In this document: positions 52,197 to 61,672 of the stretch, piece after piece
How the letters are laid out: each line of letters opens with the position of its first letter
How positions within the stretch are numbered: position 1 is the first letter of the stretch
Origin: Candidatus Poribacteria bacterium
GTDB taxonomy: Bacteria; Poribacteria; WGA-4E; WGA-3G
DNA length: 64,000 bases
Assembly (NCBI GenBank): GCA_022827625.1
Contig: JAJEIE010000038.1
Coordinates: 62,001-126,000 of the forward strand
Direction: 5' to 3'
Position numbers and translations under genes: made by a program
Notes under the pieces: generated by a model
The model's database searches: none
What the model saw: only the letters and a program-made list of their open reading frames with translations
Told to the model about the DNA's origin: nothing

Positions 52197-53626
52197 TTCC
52201 GCTTTGCGAAGAGTTCAAGGACTTTTAATTGCTCTATAGCAGCGACGATCTGTGGATCGTGTTCGAGTTCGTCCTGAGAGGTCTCGGTAATCTGTGCGAG
52301 TGCGTATTTAATACCGACATCGCTCAGTACAATCTGCTCTTCAAGGAGTGCGTCCGAGAGGAGTTGGTAACTCCGTCTGAGTTTTGCTGCTTGTCTGTCA
52401 TCACGAGATGCGTGGAAGGCAACATCGAGTTGGTTCAAGACATCATCACCGTTTTCCTCTACAAAGGTTTTGAGTTTTTCGTGATTGCGGAGTTTCACAT
52501 GCATTTGCTGCTCGGAACGACTAAACCACGGGGATTCAACATCGGGCATGATACCGATTTTGTCAATATCAACACCGTTGGGTGTATAGTAGCGTGCGAC
52601 GGTTAATTTGACGGCAGCTTTGGTACCTCTCAGCGGAAACACGCGCTGGACAGAGGCTTTTCCGAAGGTCTTAGCACCCATGACGAGTCCGCGTCCGTGG
52701 TCTTTGATGGCACCGGCGACGATTTCTGAGGCACTCGCACTCCCCCCATTGACGAGAACAATGAGTGGAAATTCTTCCCTTTTCTCGCCTTTCGCGACAA
52801 AATCCTCACGCGTCTCAATCCCTTTACTGTAAACAACGAGTTGGCCGGGTCTGAGAAAATCACTGGCAATATCAACAGCCGAAGAGAGCAACCCGCCTGG
52901 GTTCAGACGGAGATCGAGAATAACGCCTCGGATATTCTGTTCCTTGAAATCAACAAACGTTTTATCTACGTCGTAAGCCGTGGTCTGCAGGAATTGATTG
53001 ATTTTAATGTAGCCAATCTTATCTCCAATAATGTCCGTTTCCACGCTCGGAATTCGGATGACTTCACGCGTAACGGTGACCTCAATGGGTCGTCCCTCGT
53101 TCTCACGAATGATTGTGATGGAAACCGGTGTTCCGGGTTCGCCGCGTAATTGCTCAACCGCCTCGTCCAAAGACATGAGCGCCGTGGATTCACCCTCAAT
53201 ATGGCTGATGACATCCCCGTTTTGTACACCGGCGATCGCAGCGGGACGATTCTTAAAAGGGGTAATCACAGTGAGCATATCTTCCCGAATCCCGATTGTC
53301 ATGCCGAGTCCGCCGTAATTGCCGCGATTGTCGGTCTGAAATTTGGTGTAGTCTGGAATAAATTGGCTGTACGGGTCTAACTTGCGAAGCATGCCGTTGA
53401 TGGCACCTTCCATGAGTTCTTTGGTGTCGGGTGTGTCGAGATGCGACTGTTGGATATACGCCAATATCTGTGAGAAAAGGGCGAGATTTTCGACGAGTTT
53501 CTCGTCTTCATCCGAGCTCCAACTGATTGGCAGCAGCGTACAGATAAGGCATATAGATAGCAAGATGCAAAAACAGCTTTGCGCTGCGGCTCGTGGTTTT
53601 TGAAAACGTGTTATCAAATGTTTCAT
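52193..53626 (-). CDS. ctpA: S41 family C-terminal processing protease
   Basis: This periplasmic serine protease has 477 residues. An N-terminal signal-like stretch (SCFCILLSICLICTLLPISW) is followed by the S41 N-terminal helices. A PDZ domain lies near residues 90-180 (YGGLGMTIGIREDMLTVI, AIAGVQNGDVISHIEG). The catalytic region has LRLNPGGLLSSAVDIASDFL, the serine in NGGSASASEIVAGA and the lysine in MGAKTFGKASVQRVFPL. Its start has AGAGGA seven bases upstream. It is downstream of gatA and a small membrane protein on the minus strand. Confidence 0.92.
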   Translation of the reverse strand: MKHLITRFQKPRAAAQSCFCILLSICLICTLLPISWSSDEDEKLVENLALFSQILAYIQQSHLDTPDTKELMEGAINGMLRKLDPYSQFIPDYTKFQTDNRGNYGGLGMTIGIREDMLTVITPFKNRPAAIAGVQNGDVISHIEGESTALMSLDEAVEQLRGEPGTPVSITIIRENEGRPIEVTVTREVIRIPSVETDIIGDKIGYIKINQFLQTTAYDVDKTFVDFKEQNIRGVILDLRLNPGGLLSSAVDIASDFLRPGQLVVYSKGIETREDFVAKGEKREEFPLIVLVNGGSASASEIVAGAIKDHGRGLVMGAKTFGKASVQRVFPLRGTKAAVKLTVARYYTPNGVDIDKIGIMPDVESPWFSRSEQQMHVKLRNHEKLKTFVEENGDDVLNQLDVAFHASRDDRQAAKLRRSYQLLSDALLEEQIVLSDVGIKYALAQITETSQDELEHDPQIVAAIEQLKVLELFAKRN

Positions 53627-53641
53627 GTTTTGTGTCCTCTA

Positions 53642-54121
53642 CTAATAAAAATAGTTGCGTAGCCTTTTGATGCTGGGAATGCGGAAAGCGATAAACGCCG
53701 CAACGGCACCGTAAAGCAGGTCGATGCGGCTCATGCGTGACTGCATCAGTTCCCAGACGGACTGTCCTTTAAATAAGGTTGTGGCGATGGGCATCGCTTG
53801 TTCCAATGATATATTATTCTCTTGCTGGAGTTGCGCTGCGATTTGCGCGACTGCGTTCCACTGGACATCCAGATACTTCCCGATAAAGATACCGAGTATC
53901 GCAAAAAGCGCGGCGGCGGCACTGACGACACGCCACATCGTTTCTGCGTCGCGCGCGAGGCTTCGGCTACTAGTGAAAAGTATACCGAGTCCAGTGAGCA
54001 CACCGATACCAATAGCAACAAAACCAGCGGTGCGTCCGGTCCACTGGATATACTTTGCCCAGAGTACGCCACCTATCGCTGCGCCGAGAAGTCCACCAAA
54101 CGGTGCGGTTATAGCATTCAT
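53642..54121 (-). CDS. Small membrane protein of unknown function (159 aa)
   Basis: This is a 159-residue protein with about four hydrophobic segments: [58 protein letters not shown] and [15 protein letters not shown]. The true start is ATG 54121, overlapping the gatA stop by four bases (ATGA); a longer frame into gatA is rejected. A soluble helix ([18 protein letters not shown]) lies between segments three and four. No family is recognised. Its fixed position between gatA and ctpA suggests membrane or protease-related work, without proof. Confidence 0.75.
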   Translation of the reverse strand: MNAITAPFGGLLGAAIGGVLWAKYIQWTGRTAGFVAIGIGVLTGLGILFTSSRSLARDAETMWRVVSAAAALFAILGIFIGKYLDVQWNAVAQIAAQLQQENNISLEQAMPIATTLFKGQSVWELMQSRMSRIDLLYGAVAAFIAFRIPSIKRLRNYFY

Positions 54122-55599
54122 GAGGAAGTCGCTCCATTGACATGCATCTGCGGTTTCTGCAGATGGTGATCCGTATTTTGCTCGAAAGTATAGGCGACAC
54201 GTAAGACCTTCTCTTCTGCGAAAGGGGCACCGAGGAGTTGTAATCCGACAGGCAACCCATTTTGCACCAAACCACAGGGAACAGAGATACCGGGGAGCCC
54301 GGCATGGCTTGCGGGGGTCGTCATCACATCGCAAAGATACATTTGCAACGGATCTGCGGTGCGTTCGCCTATTTTGAATGCGGGGGTCGGCGAAGTAGGC
54401 GTTGCGATAACGTCCACCTGCTCAAATGCGGCATCAAAGTCAGATTTGATAAGCGTCCGTGCTTTCTGTGCCTTTTTATAATAGGCATCTTGGTAGCCCG
54501 CGCTGAGGGCAAAAGTGCCGAGCATAATCCGACGTTTTACTTCCTCACCGAACCCTTTGCTGCGTGTCTTTTTATACATGTTAATGAGGTCTTCAGGGTT
54601 TTCCTGCCGGTATCCATAGCGCACCCCGTCGTACCGTGCGAGATTCGCGCTGGCTTCGGCGGGTGCGATAATGTAGTACGTCGCGATGGCATATTCGGTG
54701 TACGGTAGAGAGATTTCTTCAACCGTCGCGCCGAGTTGTTCGAGAACAGCGATCGCTGTATGTACGCGGTCTGCGACTTCCGTATCTAACGCCGGTGTGA
54801 AATACTCTTTGGGTATACCGATTTTCATACCTTCTACATCGTTGATCAGGCTCTGCGTGAAATCAGGCACAGGCACATCCACAGAGGTCGCATCCATGGC
54901 ATCGCTGCCACAGATGGCATTGAGCAAGAGCGCGCAATCGGTAACGTCTTTTGTAAAAGGACCGATCTGATCGAGTGAAGAGGCGAATGCGACCAAACCG
55001 TATCGGGAGACCCGTCCGTAGGTCGGTTTCATACCGACGACGCCGCAGAGCGCAGCGGGTTGGCGAATGGAACCGCCGGTGTCTGAACCGAGGGAACAGA
55101 TAGCCGTATCCGCTGCGACGACTGCAGCAGACCCGCCGCTGGAACCGCCAGGGATCGTGTCAAGGTTCCACGGATTGTGTGTAATCTGATACGCCGAGTT
55201 CTCGGTAGACGATCCCATCGCGAACTCGTCCATGTTCGTTTTACCGAGAACAACGACCCCTTGTTCGTGGAGTTTGCGCATGACGGTGGCGTCGTAAGGC
55301 GGGACGAAGGTTTCAAGGATTTTAGAGGCGCACGTCGTGCGCACCCCTTTGGTGCATATTACATCTTTAATGGCAATCGGGATGCCAGCCAAAGGCGGCA
55401 GATCCTCCCCTTTTTGGAACCCTGTATCGGCAGCGTGTGCCTGTTCTAAGGCGAGGTCCTTCGTAAGCGTTAGATAGCCTTTGACATGCGGCTCGACGGC
55501 ATCAATACGGGCATAGAGAGATTCTACCAATGCTACGGCGGTAATTTCGCGAGCCTTGAGTTTCTCGTGTAGGGCGTGTGCGGTCAATTCGTATAACAT
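54118..55599 (-). CDS. gatA: Asp/Glu-tRNA amidotransferase subunit A
   Basis: This amidase subunit of GatCAB supplies ammonia from glutamine for transamidation of Glu-tRNA-Gln (and Asp-tRNA-Asn). It has 493 residues. The catalytic triad lysine is in [13 protein letters not shown], and the serines are in [15 protein letters not shown] and [15 protein letters not shown]. Its start ATG directly follows the leader element (CGTTAAAAATG) with no Shine-Dalgarno sequence. gatC lies upstream; gatB is not in the window. Presence of gatCA implies indirect aminoacylation in this organism. Confidence 0.95.
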   Translation of the reverse strand: MLYELTAHALHEKLKAREITAVALVESLYARIDAVEPHVKGYLTLTKDLALEQAHAADTGFQKGEDLPPLAGIPIAIKDVICTKGVRTTCASKILETFVPPYDATVMRKLHEQGVVVLGKTNMDEFAMGSSTENSAYQITHNPWNLDTIPGGSSGGSAAVVAADTAICSLGSDTGGSIRQPAALCGVVGMKPTYGRVSRYGLVAFASSLDQIGPFTKDVTDCALLLNAICGSDAMDATSVDVPVPDFTQSLINDVEGMKIGIPKEYFTPALDTEVADRVHTAIAVLEQLGATVEEISLPYTEYAIATYYIIAPAEASANLARYDGVRYGYRQENPEDLINMYKKTRSKGFGEEVKRRIMLGTFALSAGYQDAYYKKAQKARTLIKSDFDAAFEQVDVIATPTSPTPAFKIGERTADPLQMYLCDVMTTPASHAGLPGISVPCGLVQNGLPVGLQLLGAPFAEEKVLRVAYTFEQNTDHHLQKPQMHVNGATSS

Positions 55600-55705
55600 T
55601 TTTAACGATTTAATCTGGTCACCGTTCCACTTCGTTTCCCGGTGGTTTTCGGTTAAGTCTAACCGTCTCTGGATTATAAAAGAATTTCTAACTATTTTTT
55701 TAAAC
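55600..55705 (-). promoter_or_regulatory. Leader element ending at the gatA start codon (MITE-free copy)
   Basis: On the minus strand the element contains GAGTAAATCGTTTAAAAAAA, CCAGAGACGGTTAGACTTAA, then CCGAAAACCACCGGGAAACG, followed by AAGTGGAACGGTG and CCAGATTAAATCGTTAAAA running into the ATG. CACCG and CGGTG can pair as a short stem. It aligns with the copA leader outside its two insertions, and its tail matches the nuoC and nuoK leaders. Confidence 0.6.
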
Positions 55706-55733
55706 GATTTACTCGGGTCTAAGTCCTAAACTT

Positions 55734-55782
55734 ATAACCTATAACCAACCACCAACTGCTAACAGCCAATAGCCAATAGCCA
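55734..55782. repeat. Heptamer array (seven units) at the gatC stop
   Basis: Reading the plus strand: ATAACCT, ATAACCA, ACCACCA, ACTGCTA, ACAGCCA, ATAGCCA, ATAGCCA. On the minus strand they are TGGCTAT-type units and begin two bases after the gatC stop. There is no opposing array within the gatC-gatA spacer. Confidence 0.75.
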
Positions 55783-55783
55783 T

Positions 55784-56116
55784 TTAGTGGCTGCGATCAA
55801 CCACTCTGGGAACTCCGAAATAGCCTTCTTCGGGTTCAGGTGCATTCGCCAAGACTTCCTCGCGTGGATACGACGGTTTGACGACATCCGGTTTCGCGAC
55901 ATGGGAGGCGCCAGTTTGTGAACCCATAATAACGACTTGGTGCGGATGAATGTGCGATGTCGGCGGCACGTCATCTGTATCCAATTCGTTTAATTTTCCG
56001 ATATAGTCAAGGATTCGGGCGAGCTGCTCGGTGAAATGTTCTGTTTCTTCGTCATTAAATTCGAGGCGTGCGAGATTTGCGACATGGCGTACGCCTTCGG
56101 TGGTAATGGTTGGCAT
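55784..56116 (-). CDS. gatC: Asp/Glu-tRNA amidotransferase subunit C
   Basis: This small subunit stabilises GatA and GatB; 110 residues. Conserved features: VRHVANLARLEFNDEETEHF, QLARILDYIGKLNELDTDDV, PPTSH and the C-terminal REEVLANAPEPEEGYFGVPR with VVD. It precedes gatA on the minus strand; the two are separated by a heptamer array and the leader element. The ATG is preceded by A-rich sequence after a CCCCCT/AGGGGG hairpin, with no clear Shine-Dalgarno sequence. Confidence 0.93.
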   Translation of the reverse strand: MPTITTEGVRHVANLARLEFNDEETEHFTEQLARILDYIGKLNELDTDDVPPTSHIHPHQVVIMGSQTGASHVAKPDVVKPSYPREEVLANAPEPEEGYFGVPRVVDRSH

Positions 56117-56130
56117 TTTTTTGTTTTTAA

Positions 56131-56156
56131 CCCCCTAAATCCCCCTTATCAGGGGG
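56131..56156. repeat. CCCCCT/AGGGGG hairpin repeat before gatC
   Basis: CCCCCTAAAT precedes a stem CCCCCT-TATC-AGGGGG (56141-56156). The pattern CCCCCTAAATCCCCC is a familiar interspersed spacer type in several phyla. It lies between the pcrA stop and the gatC start and could weakly attenuate transcription. Confidence 0.55.
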
Positions 56157-56231
56157 ACTTTAAATTTTACTATTTTTAGCCCAAGTTGTTACCTACAAAA
56201 TTTTAGTTACGAAACCTGTGCTACAATAACA

Positions 56232-58430
56232 TTAATCAGACACTGTTTGCAAGGGTGCAGCGGAAGCTGCGAGTTGCTTCGTGCCAGCACGACTGAAACG
56301 AACGGTCACATAAACATCGTGTCCGGTCTCATTGACTTTCGTTACTTTGCCTCTTCCGAATTTCGGGTGGAGCACAATCTGATTGACGTGGTAGTCTGAG
56401 GAATCTTCTTCAGAAACGATCTCATATAAACCCGTTGTTTCACGGAAAGGTGAACGGTAGCGATCCACATGCTTAATAAGATGCTCCGGGATTTCGGAGA
56501 TAAAGCGAGACGGGGTGCGATATTCTATATCTCGAAATGTTCTTCGCGAAGTGGCATGTAAGAGATAGAGCTGCTCCATTGCGCGCGTGATACCGACATA
56601 ACAGAGGCGGCGTTCTTCCTCCAATTCCGCCTGCGTCCCCAGGGAGCGTTGATGCGGTAGATACCCCTCCTCCACCCCGACGATGAAGACGAACGGAAAC
56701 TCTAACCCTTTCGCGCTGTGCAAGGTCATCAATGTCACCATATCGGTGGCATCAGTTTCCATAGTGTCTATATCCGCAATGAGCGCGACGTTCTCCAAAT
56801 AGTCTGAAAGGCTCGGCTCGGCGTGGTTTTGTTCATATTCGATAACAGCATTGATGAGTTCCTCAATATTCTCGACGCGATTTTGCGCCTCAATCGTATC
56901 TTGCCGCTGTAAGTTTTTGAGATAGCCGGTCTCCTTTAGGACATAATCCAGTGCGTCTGCGGGGAGTACCGTTGCGTCGAAGTCATCAAAGATTTTGGTG
57001 AAGCGTTGGACTTTCGCCTGAAGCCCACGGTTGATTGTGGAAATCTCATCAACCCGATGGGTAGCGTCGAAGAGTGTAATGCCCTCCACGACTGCAAAGT
57101 CGATGAGCCTTTGCAGTGTTGTGCTCCCGATGCCCCGACTCGGCACGTTTATAATCCGTCTCAGACTCATAGAATCGTTTGGGTTGCACATCACACGGAG
57201 ATAGGCAAGTAAATCTTTAATCTCCATCCGGTCATAGAAGCCGACCCCACCGACAATCTGATAAGGGATATTAGCGGTTCGGAGTGCTTCCTCAAAAATT
57301 CGGGATTGTGCGTTGGTTCGGTAAAAGATGGCAAAGTCTTTGTAATCAACACCCTCTGCGTGCCAATCTTCGATTTGGGTACCGACGTACCCAGCCTCGT
57401 CGTTTTCGTCGGTAGCCTCATAGCAGGTAACAAGTTCACCGATGTCATTTTCAGTCCAGAGTTTCTTTGCCTTTCGTTCCGTATTGTTATGGACGACACC
57501 CCATGCTGCGTCCAAGATATTTTGTGTAGAACGATAGTTCTGCTCGAGACGGAGGACACGCGTGTTCGGATAATCCTTCTCAAAATCGAGGATGTTTCTG
57601 ATGTCGGCACCGCGAAAGGCATAGATGGATTGGTCGTCGTCTCCGACGACACATACATTCTGTTTTGTGCCGGTTAGCAACTGCACGAGCTCATATTGAC
57701 ATCGGTTGGTGTCTTGATACTCATCAACGAGGATATACTCGAATTTGCGCTGATAGTACTGGCAGACCTCCGGGTTTTCACGCAGGAGTTGGGCAGTAAA
57801 GAGGAGCAGATCATCGAAATCGAGGGCATTGTTCAGACGGAGCGTGTCTTGGTAAAGTGCGTAGACTTCCGCGACGACTCTCTCAAAATAGCCGTCTGCG
57901 ACTTTTCGGAAGTCCGCCGGTGAAATAGACTCATTTTTGGCGCGACTGATATTGCTAAGGATGGCACGCGGGTGGAACTGCTTATCGCTGTAGTTGAGTT
58001 GCCGGAGGACATCTTTGACGACCGTGGTCTGCTCACCTGTATCGAAGATCGTAAAGTTGCGGGTGTAGGCGTGATCTCCGGGTCGGGTTACGTTTTTCGT
58101 TTCTGTCAACGTACCTAATTTCTCAATATCGCGGCGAAGGATACGGGCACACGTTGCGTGGAAGGTTGCTACCCAGAGGTCTTGGCTTACGCTGCCTTGG
58201 ACGAGTGCATCCAAACGTTCCTTCATCTCATTTGCGGCTTTGTTTGTAAAAGTCACAGCGAGGATACGGAAGGGTGAAACATCGTGATGTTTGACGAGAT
58301 AGGCGATTCGGTGTGTGATGACGCGCGTTTTGCCACTACCGGCACCGGATAAGATGAGGAGCGGTCCGTTGGTGTGTTGGACTGCCTCGCGCTGAACGTC
58401 GTTTAGAGATTTTAACAGGTTGTCATTCAT
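56232..58430 (-). CDS. pcrA: ATP-dependent 3'-5' DNA helicase PcrA/UvrD
   Basis: This is a superfamily 1 helicase, 732 residues, working in nucleotide excision and replication fork repair. Motif I is LLILSGAGSGKTRVIT, motif II EYILVDEYQDTNRCQYE, then VVGDDDQSIYAFRGAD, LEQNYRSTQNIL and VTLMTLHSAKGLEFPFVFIV. The C-terminus (HVNQIVLHPKFGRGKVTKVN) is the PcrA/UvrD Tudor-like domain. The start at 58430 is chosen because a good promoter ends seven bases upstream and the added longer N-terminus would be promoter-encoded. It is downstream of uvrA on the same strand. Confidence 0.94.
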   Translation of the reverse strand: MNDNLLKSLNDVQREAVQHTNGPLLILSGAGSGKTRVITHRIAYLVKHHDVSPFRILAVTFTNKAANEMKERLDALVQGSVSQDLWVATFHATCARILRRDIEKLGTLTETKNVTRPGDHAYTRNFTIFDTGEQTTVVKDVLRQLNYSDKQFHPRAILSNISRAKNESISPADFRKVADGYFERVVAEVYALYQDTLRLNNALDFDDLLLFTAQLLRENPEVCQYYQRKFEYILVDEYQDTNRCQYELVQLLTGTKQNVCVVGDDDQSIYAFRGADIRNILDFEKDYPNTRVLRLEQNYRSTQNILDAAWGVVHNNTERKAKKLWTENDIGELVTCYEATDENDEAGYVGTQIEDWHAEGVDYKDFAIFYRTNAQSRIFEEALRTANIPYQIVGGVGFYDRMEIKDLLAYLRVMCNPNDSMSLRRIINVPSRGIGSTTLQRLIDFAVVEGITLFDATHRVDEISTINRGLQAKVQRFTKIFDDFDATVLPADALDYVLKETGYLKNLQRQDTIEAQNRVENIEELINAVIEYEQNHAEPSLSDYLENVALIADIDTMETDATDMVTLMTLHSAKGLEFPFVFIVGVEEGYLPHQRSLGTQAELEEERRLCYVGITRAMEQLYLLHATSRRTFRDIEYRTPSRFISEIPEHLIKHVDRYRSPFRETTGLYEIVSEEDSSDYHVNQIVLHPKFGRGKVTKVNETGHDVYVTVRFSRAGTKQLAASAAPLQTVSD

Positions 58431-58437
58431 GCTATAA

Positions 58438-58467
58438 AGTATACACAATTTGGGATTAATTTTGCAA
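58438..58467 (-). promoter_or_regulatory. Promoter of pcrA, probably leaderless
   Basis: On the minus strand TTGCAA (58462-58467) and TATACT (58438-58443) are spaced by 18 bases. Seven bases separate the -10 box from the ATG, so the transcript should begin at or beside the A of the ATG. No Shine-Dalgarno sequence is present. Confidence 0.6.
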
Positions 58468-58480
58468 GGGGAATATGTAA

Positions 58481-58522
58481 TGGCTGTCAGCAATTGGCGG
58501 TTGGCGGTCAGCGGTCAGCAGT
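58481..58522. repeat. Heptamer array (six units) between pcrA and uvrA
   Basis: TGGCTGT, CAGCAAT, TGGCGGT, TGGCGGT, CAGCGGT, CAGCAGT follow in register, then CAGTGG. A hairpin GGCGAGGT/ACCTCGCC follows at about 58527-58548. No opposing heptamer array is seen. Confidence 0.75.
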
Positions 58523-58574
58523 CAGTGGCGAGGTTGGGAGACCTCGCCTATCTATTTCTACGGGAAAGTCGCAA

Positions 58575-61445
58575 TCAGACGAGATACTCCTTCAAGAATT
58601 GTCCGGTGAACGAGGCTTTGACTTTGGCAATGTCTTCCGGTGTACCGTGTGCTAAGACCTCTCCACCTTTATGTCCACCCTCTGGACCGAGGTCGATGAC
58701 ATAATCAGCAGTCTTGATGACATCGAGATGGTGTTCAATCACAATGACGGTGTGTCCAGTATCAACAAGACGATTGAGGCTATCTAAGAGTTTCTGAACG
58801 TCTGCTATATGAAGTCCGGTAGTCGGTTCGTCTAAGATATAGAGGTTGTGCTTTCCGCGTTTGATTTTGCCGAGTTCACTTGCCAACTTTATTCGCTGTG
58901 CTTCGCCACCGGAGAGGATCGTGGCGGGATGCCCAATCTGGAGATACCCCATGCCGAGCTGGTTGAGGACGTTTAGCTTGTGATGGATCAAGCGTTGATC
59001 GGCAAAGAATTCAACGCCTTCCTCAATTGACATCGTAAGGATTTCGGAGATATTTCTGCCGTTGTAGGTAACGTCAAGTGTGTCCTCATTATAGCGTGCG
59101 CCTTTACAGGTCGGGCAGACGACTTCGACATCGGGCATAAAATGGAGTTGGGTGGTAATCGTACCTTCACCATGACATTCCTCACAGCGTCCACCTTTGA
59201 CGTTGAAACTAAATCGGGAGGCGGTGTAGCCTCTCTCGACAGAGAGCGGGGTGCTGGCGAAGAGTTTACGGATGTTATCGTAAAATCCGATATAGGTTGC
59301 GGGGTTAGAACGCGGCGAACGCCCGATGGGTGACTGGTCTATGCTGATGACATCGCTGATGTGTTCGTGTCCCTCCAATTCATCGTGTGCGCCATAGAGG
59401 GTTCGGCTGTCGTGATAGAGTGCATAAAGTTTCTTATACAGAATCTCATTGACGAGTGTGCTTTTGCCGGAACCCGAGGCACCGGTAATGCAGATAAAGA
59501 CACCGAGCGGTATATCCACATCAATATTTCTGAGATTGTTCTCCTTTGCCCCGGTGATACTGAGGAATTTGCCGTTCAGGTCGCGCCGCTGCTCGGGCAG
59601 TAAAATCTCACGTCTCCCGCTCATATAAAGCCCCGTCCAAGACTCCGTGCAGTCAAGGATTGTATTAAGGTCGCCTTGGACGACGATATGTCCGCCGTGG
59701 ACCCCCGGTCCGGGTCCGAGTTCGATAATGTGATCGGCGGCACGGATCGTGCTTTCATCGTGTTCAACGACGATGACGGTGTTGCCGATGTCCCGCAATT
59801 TTCGGAGCGTCTCTATCATCTTAGCATTGTCCTTGGGATGCAAACCGATACTGGGTTCATCAAGGACGTAGAGCATGCCCATTAATCCGGAGCCGATCTG
59901 CGTAGAGAGACGGATCCGCTGCGATTCACCGCCGGAGAGTGTTGCGGATCGCCGATTGAGGTTGAGATAGTCGAGTCCGATGCCGAGGAGTAGGTTAATC
60001 CGAGCGACGAGTTCCTTGACAACCCGCTCCCCTGCTTCCCGCTGTTTTTCGGGCATCTCTGTGATACCCAATAAGAAGTCCCGCAATTCCTCAAAGTGGA
60101 GCTCGCCGACATCGTGGATTGTCCGGTTCTCAATCGTAACGAGCAGCCGCTGTTGCTTGAGTTTCGCGCCGCCACAATCCGGGCAGGTGCGTTCTACCAT
60201 CACTTTTCGGAGATACTCCTCCATGCCGGAATGGGCTTCCCCGCGTTTTCGGTAGTTCCGATAGTGCCTGTCGATACGGGTGGCGATGCCGTCAAAACGG
60301 ATTTTTCGACCGAGGTGGCGTCTTTCGACGGGTCGCCCGCCTTCGGGTTGTAAGATGGGAAATTCTTCGCCGTGCGTGCCGTAATAGAGGATATCAACGA
60401 CCTCTTCGGGCAAGTCAGCAAAAGGTAGGTTCAGATCAAAGTCGTAGTGGGCGGCGAGGCTGTACATTGTCCTGCCGTCCCATCGATCAGGATCGTAGTT
60501 AAAGGCTTGATGGACGAACGCGCCCTCGGCGATACTCCGGCTCTTGTCAGGGACCAATAAGTTCGGATGTACCTGTAAGTAGGTCCCGAGTCCGGAACAG
60601 GTTACACAGGCGCCGGTCGGTTCGTTAAAGGTGAAGTGGTGGGGTCCGAGTTCAGCCATGAGTACGCCGTGTTTTAGACATCCGAAACCCTCTAACAGTT
60701 CCACGGCATCCGCTTCAGCATCGTCAGGGAATTTGACATCAAACCGCATGAACCCTTCGCCGACAAGCATGGCGTGTTCAAGGGAGGCGAGAACCTGTTT
60801 GTCAATATCTTTTTTGATAAAGAATTTATCGACGATGACCTGTATGTCGTATTCGAGGTCCGGGTCGAGTTCAATTTCTTCGCTGATGTCGTGTTCAATG
60901 CCGTCGATTCTGACGTGTCTGCAGCCTTTCGTACGGATGTCGTCGAAGAGGTAATCATAATCCTCGCCGTAGATTTTAAAGACGGGTGCGTGGATTTCTA
61001 CCTCGGAATCCTCTGGTAGTGCGAGCAGGCGTTCCAAAATTTGGTGGTGTGAACGGATGGGAATCTCGGCTTCACAATACGGACAGTGGGCGACCCCGAT
61101 GGTTGCGAAGAGCATACGGAGGTAGTCCTGCAAATCGGTCATTGTGCCGACGGTGGAGCGCGGGTTCATGGTGATCGTTTTTTGTTCGATAGAGACAACG
61201 GGGGACAACCCGTCAATGAAATCGACGTCGGGTTTTTTAAGTTGGGTGATAAAGCGTTTGGCATACGTGGACATCGATTCAAGGAATCTGCGCTGTCCTT
61301 CGGCGTAGACGGTATCGAATGCTAATGAAGATTTACCGGAACCGCTGATCCCTGTGACGACGACGAGTTGGTTCCGTGGAATTTCGACTTCAACGTTTTG
61401 TAGATTGTTTTCGCGGGCACCTTTAACGGCGACGGTTTGTCTCAT
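58575..61445 (-). CDS. uvrA: Excinuclease ABC subunit A
   Basis: This damage-recognition ATPase of nucleotide excision repair has 956 residues. The two ABC modules show Walker A in [19 protein letters not shown] and in [22 protein letters not shown] signatures are [20 protein letters not shown] and [20 protein letters not shown]. The zinc finger in module two is [11 protein letters not shown]...CPTCKG. Its start has GGAGAGGA upstream. Together with pcrA this forms a DNA-repair block on the minus strand. The promoter has a striking palindrome. Confidence 0.96.
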   Translation of the reverse strand: MRQTVAVKGARENNLQNVEVEIPRNQLVVVTGISGSGKSSLAFDTVYAEGQRRFLESMSTYAKRFITQLKKPDVDFIDGLSPVVSIEQKTITMNPRSTVGTMTDLQDYLRMLFATIGVAHCPYCEAEIPIRSHHQILERLLALPEDSEVEIHAPVFKIYGEDYDYLFDDIRTKGCRHVRIDGIEHDISEEIELDPDLEYDIQVIVDKFFIKKDIDKQVLASLEHAMLVGEGFMRFDVKFPDDAEADAVELLEGFGCLKHGVLMAELGPHHFTFNEPTGACVTCSGLGTYLQVHPNLLVPDKSRSIAEGAFVHQAFNYDPDRWDGRTMYSLAAHYDFDLNLPFADLPEEVVDILYYGTHGEEFPILQPEGGRPVERRHLGRKIRFDGIATRIDRHYRNYRKRGEAHSGMEEYLRKVMVERTCPDCGGAKLKQQRLLVTIENRTIHDVGELHFEELRDFLLGITEMPEKQREAGERVVKELVARINLLLGIGLDYLNLNRRSATLSGGESQRIRLSTQIGSGLMGMLYVLDEPSIGLHPKDNAKMIETLRKLRDIGNTVIVVEHDESTIRAADHIIELGPGPGVHGGHIVVQGDLNTILDCTESWTGLYMSGRREILLPEQRRDLNGKFLSITGAKENNLRNIDVDIPLGVFICITGASGSGKSTLVNEILYKKLYALYHDSRTLYGAHDELEGHEHISDVISIDQSPIGRSPRSNPATYIGFYDNIRKLFASTPLSVERGYTASRFSFNVKGGRCEECHGEGTITTQLHFMPDVEVVCPTCKGARYNEDTLDVTYNGRNISEILTMSIEEGVEFFADQRLIHHKLNVLNQLGMGYLQIGHPATILSGGEAQRIKLASELGKIKRGKHNLYILDEPTTGLHIADVQKLLDSLNRLVDTGHTVIVIEHHLDVIKTADYVIDLGPEGGHKGGEVLAHGTPEDIAKVKASFTGQFLKEYLV

Positions 61446-61503
61446 TTGTCCTCTCCGATGGCTATTGTGGGTTTTTCAAGATTGGTGTCAAACTTACTTT
61501 CAG

Positions 61504-61542
61504 TATAGTATAAATTATACTATATTTTTGGATAGATGTCAA
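61504..61542 (-). promoter_or_regulatory. Consensus uvrA promoter with overlapping 10+1+10 palindrome
   Basis: On the minus strand TTGACA (61537-61542), a 17-base spacer and TATAAT (61514-61519) form a perfect consensus promoter. A palindrome with arms TATAGTATAA (61504-61513) and TTATACTATA (61515-61524) around a single A (61514) covers the -10 box and start region. This is the usual place for a repressor such as LexA, though the sequence fits no LexA box I know. Confidence 0.8.
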
Positions 61543-61672
61543 GTTTTTTTGACAATTCTAATTGCATGTCCTTTACAGTTTTTAGGGATGCCCCAACTTG
61601 TTGGGGACGCATCACAGCCAAACACTCCCGAACAAGTTCGGGCTTCCGGATCCAAATTATTAGAAAACTAAA

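Noticed and set aside
54122-54334. Long N-terminus of the 159-residue membrane protein
   Set aside because: It would overlap gatA almost entirely in another frame and has a cysteine/arginine-rich shadow composition; ATGA overlap gives the natural start.
55734-55782. CRISPR-like or coding microsatellite
   Set aside because: The period is seven bases, not a repeat-spacer structure, and no reading frame continues through it.
58431-58493. Earlier start for PcrA
   Set aside because: The extra codons run through the -35/-10 boxes; PcrA homology begins at the ATG at 58430.
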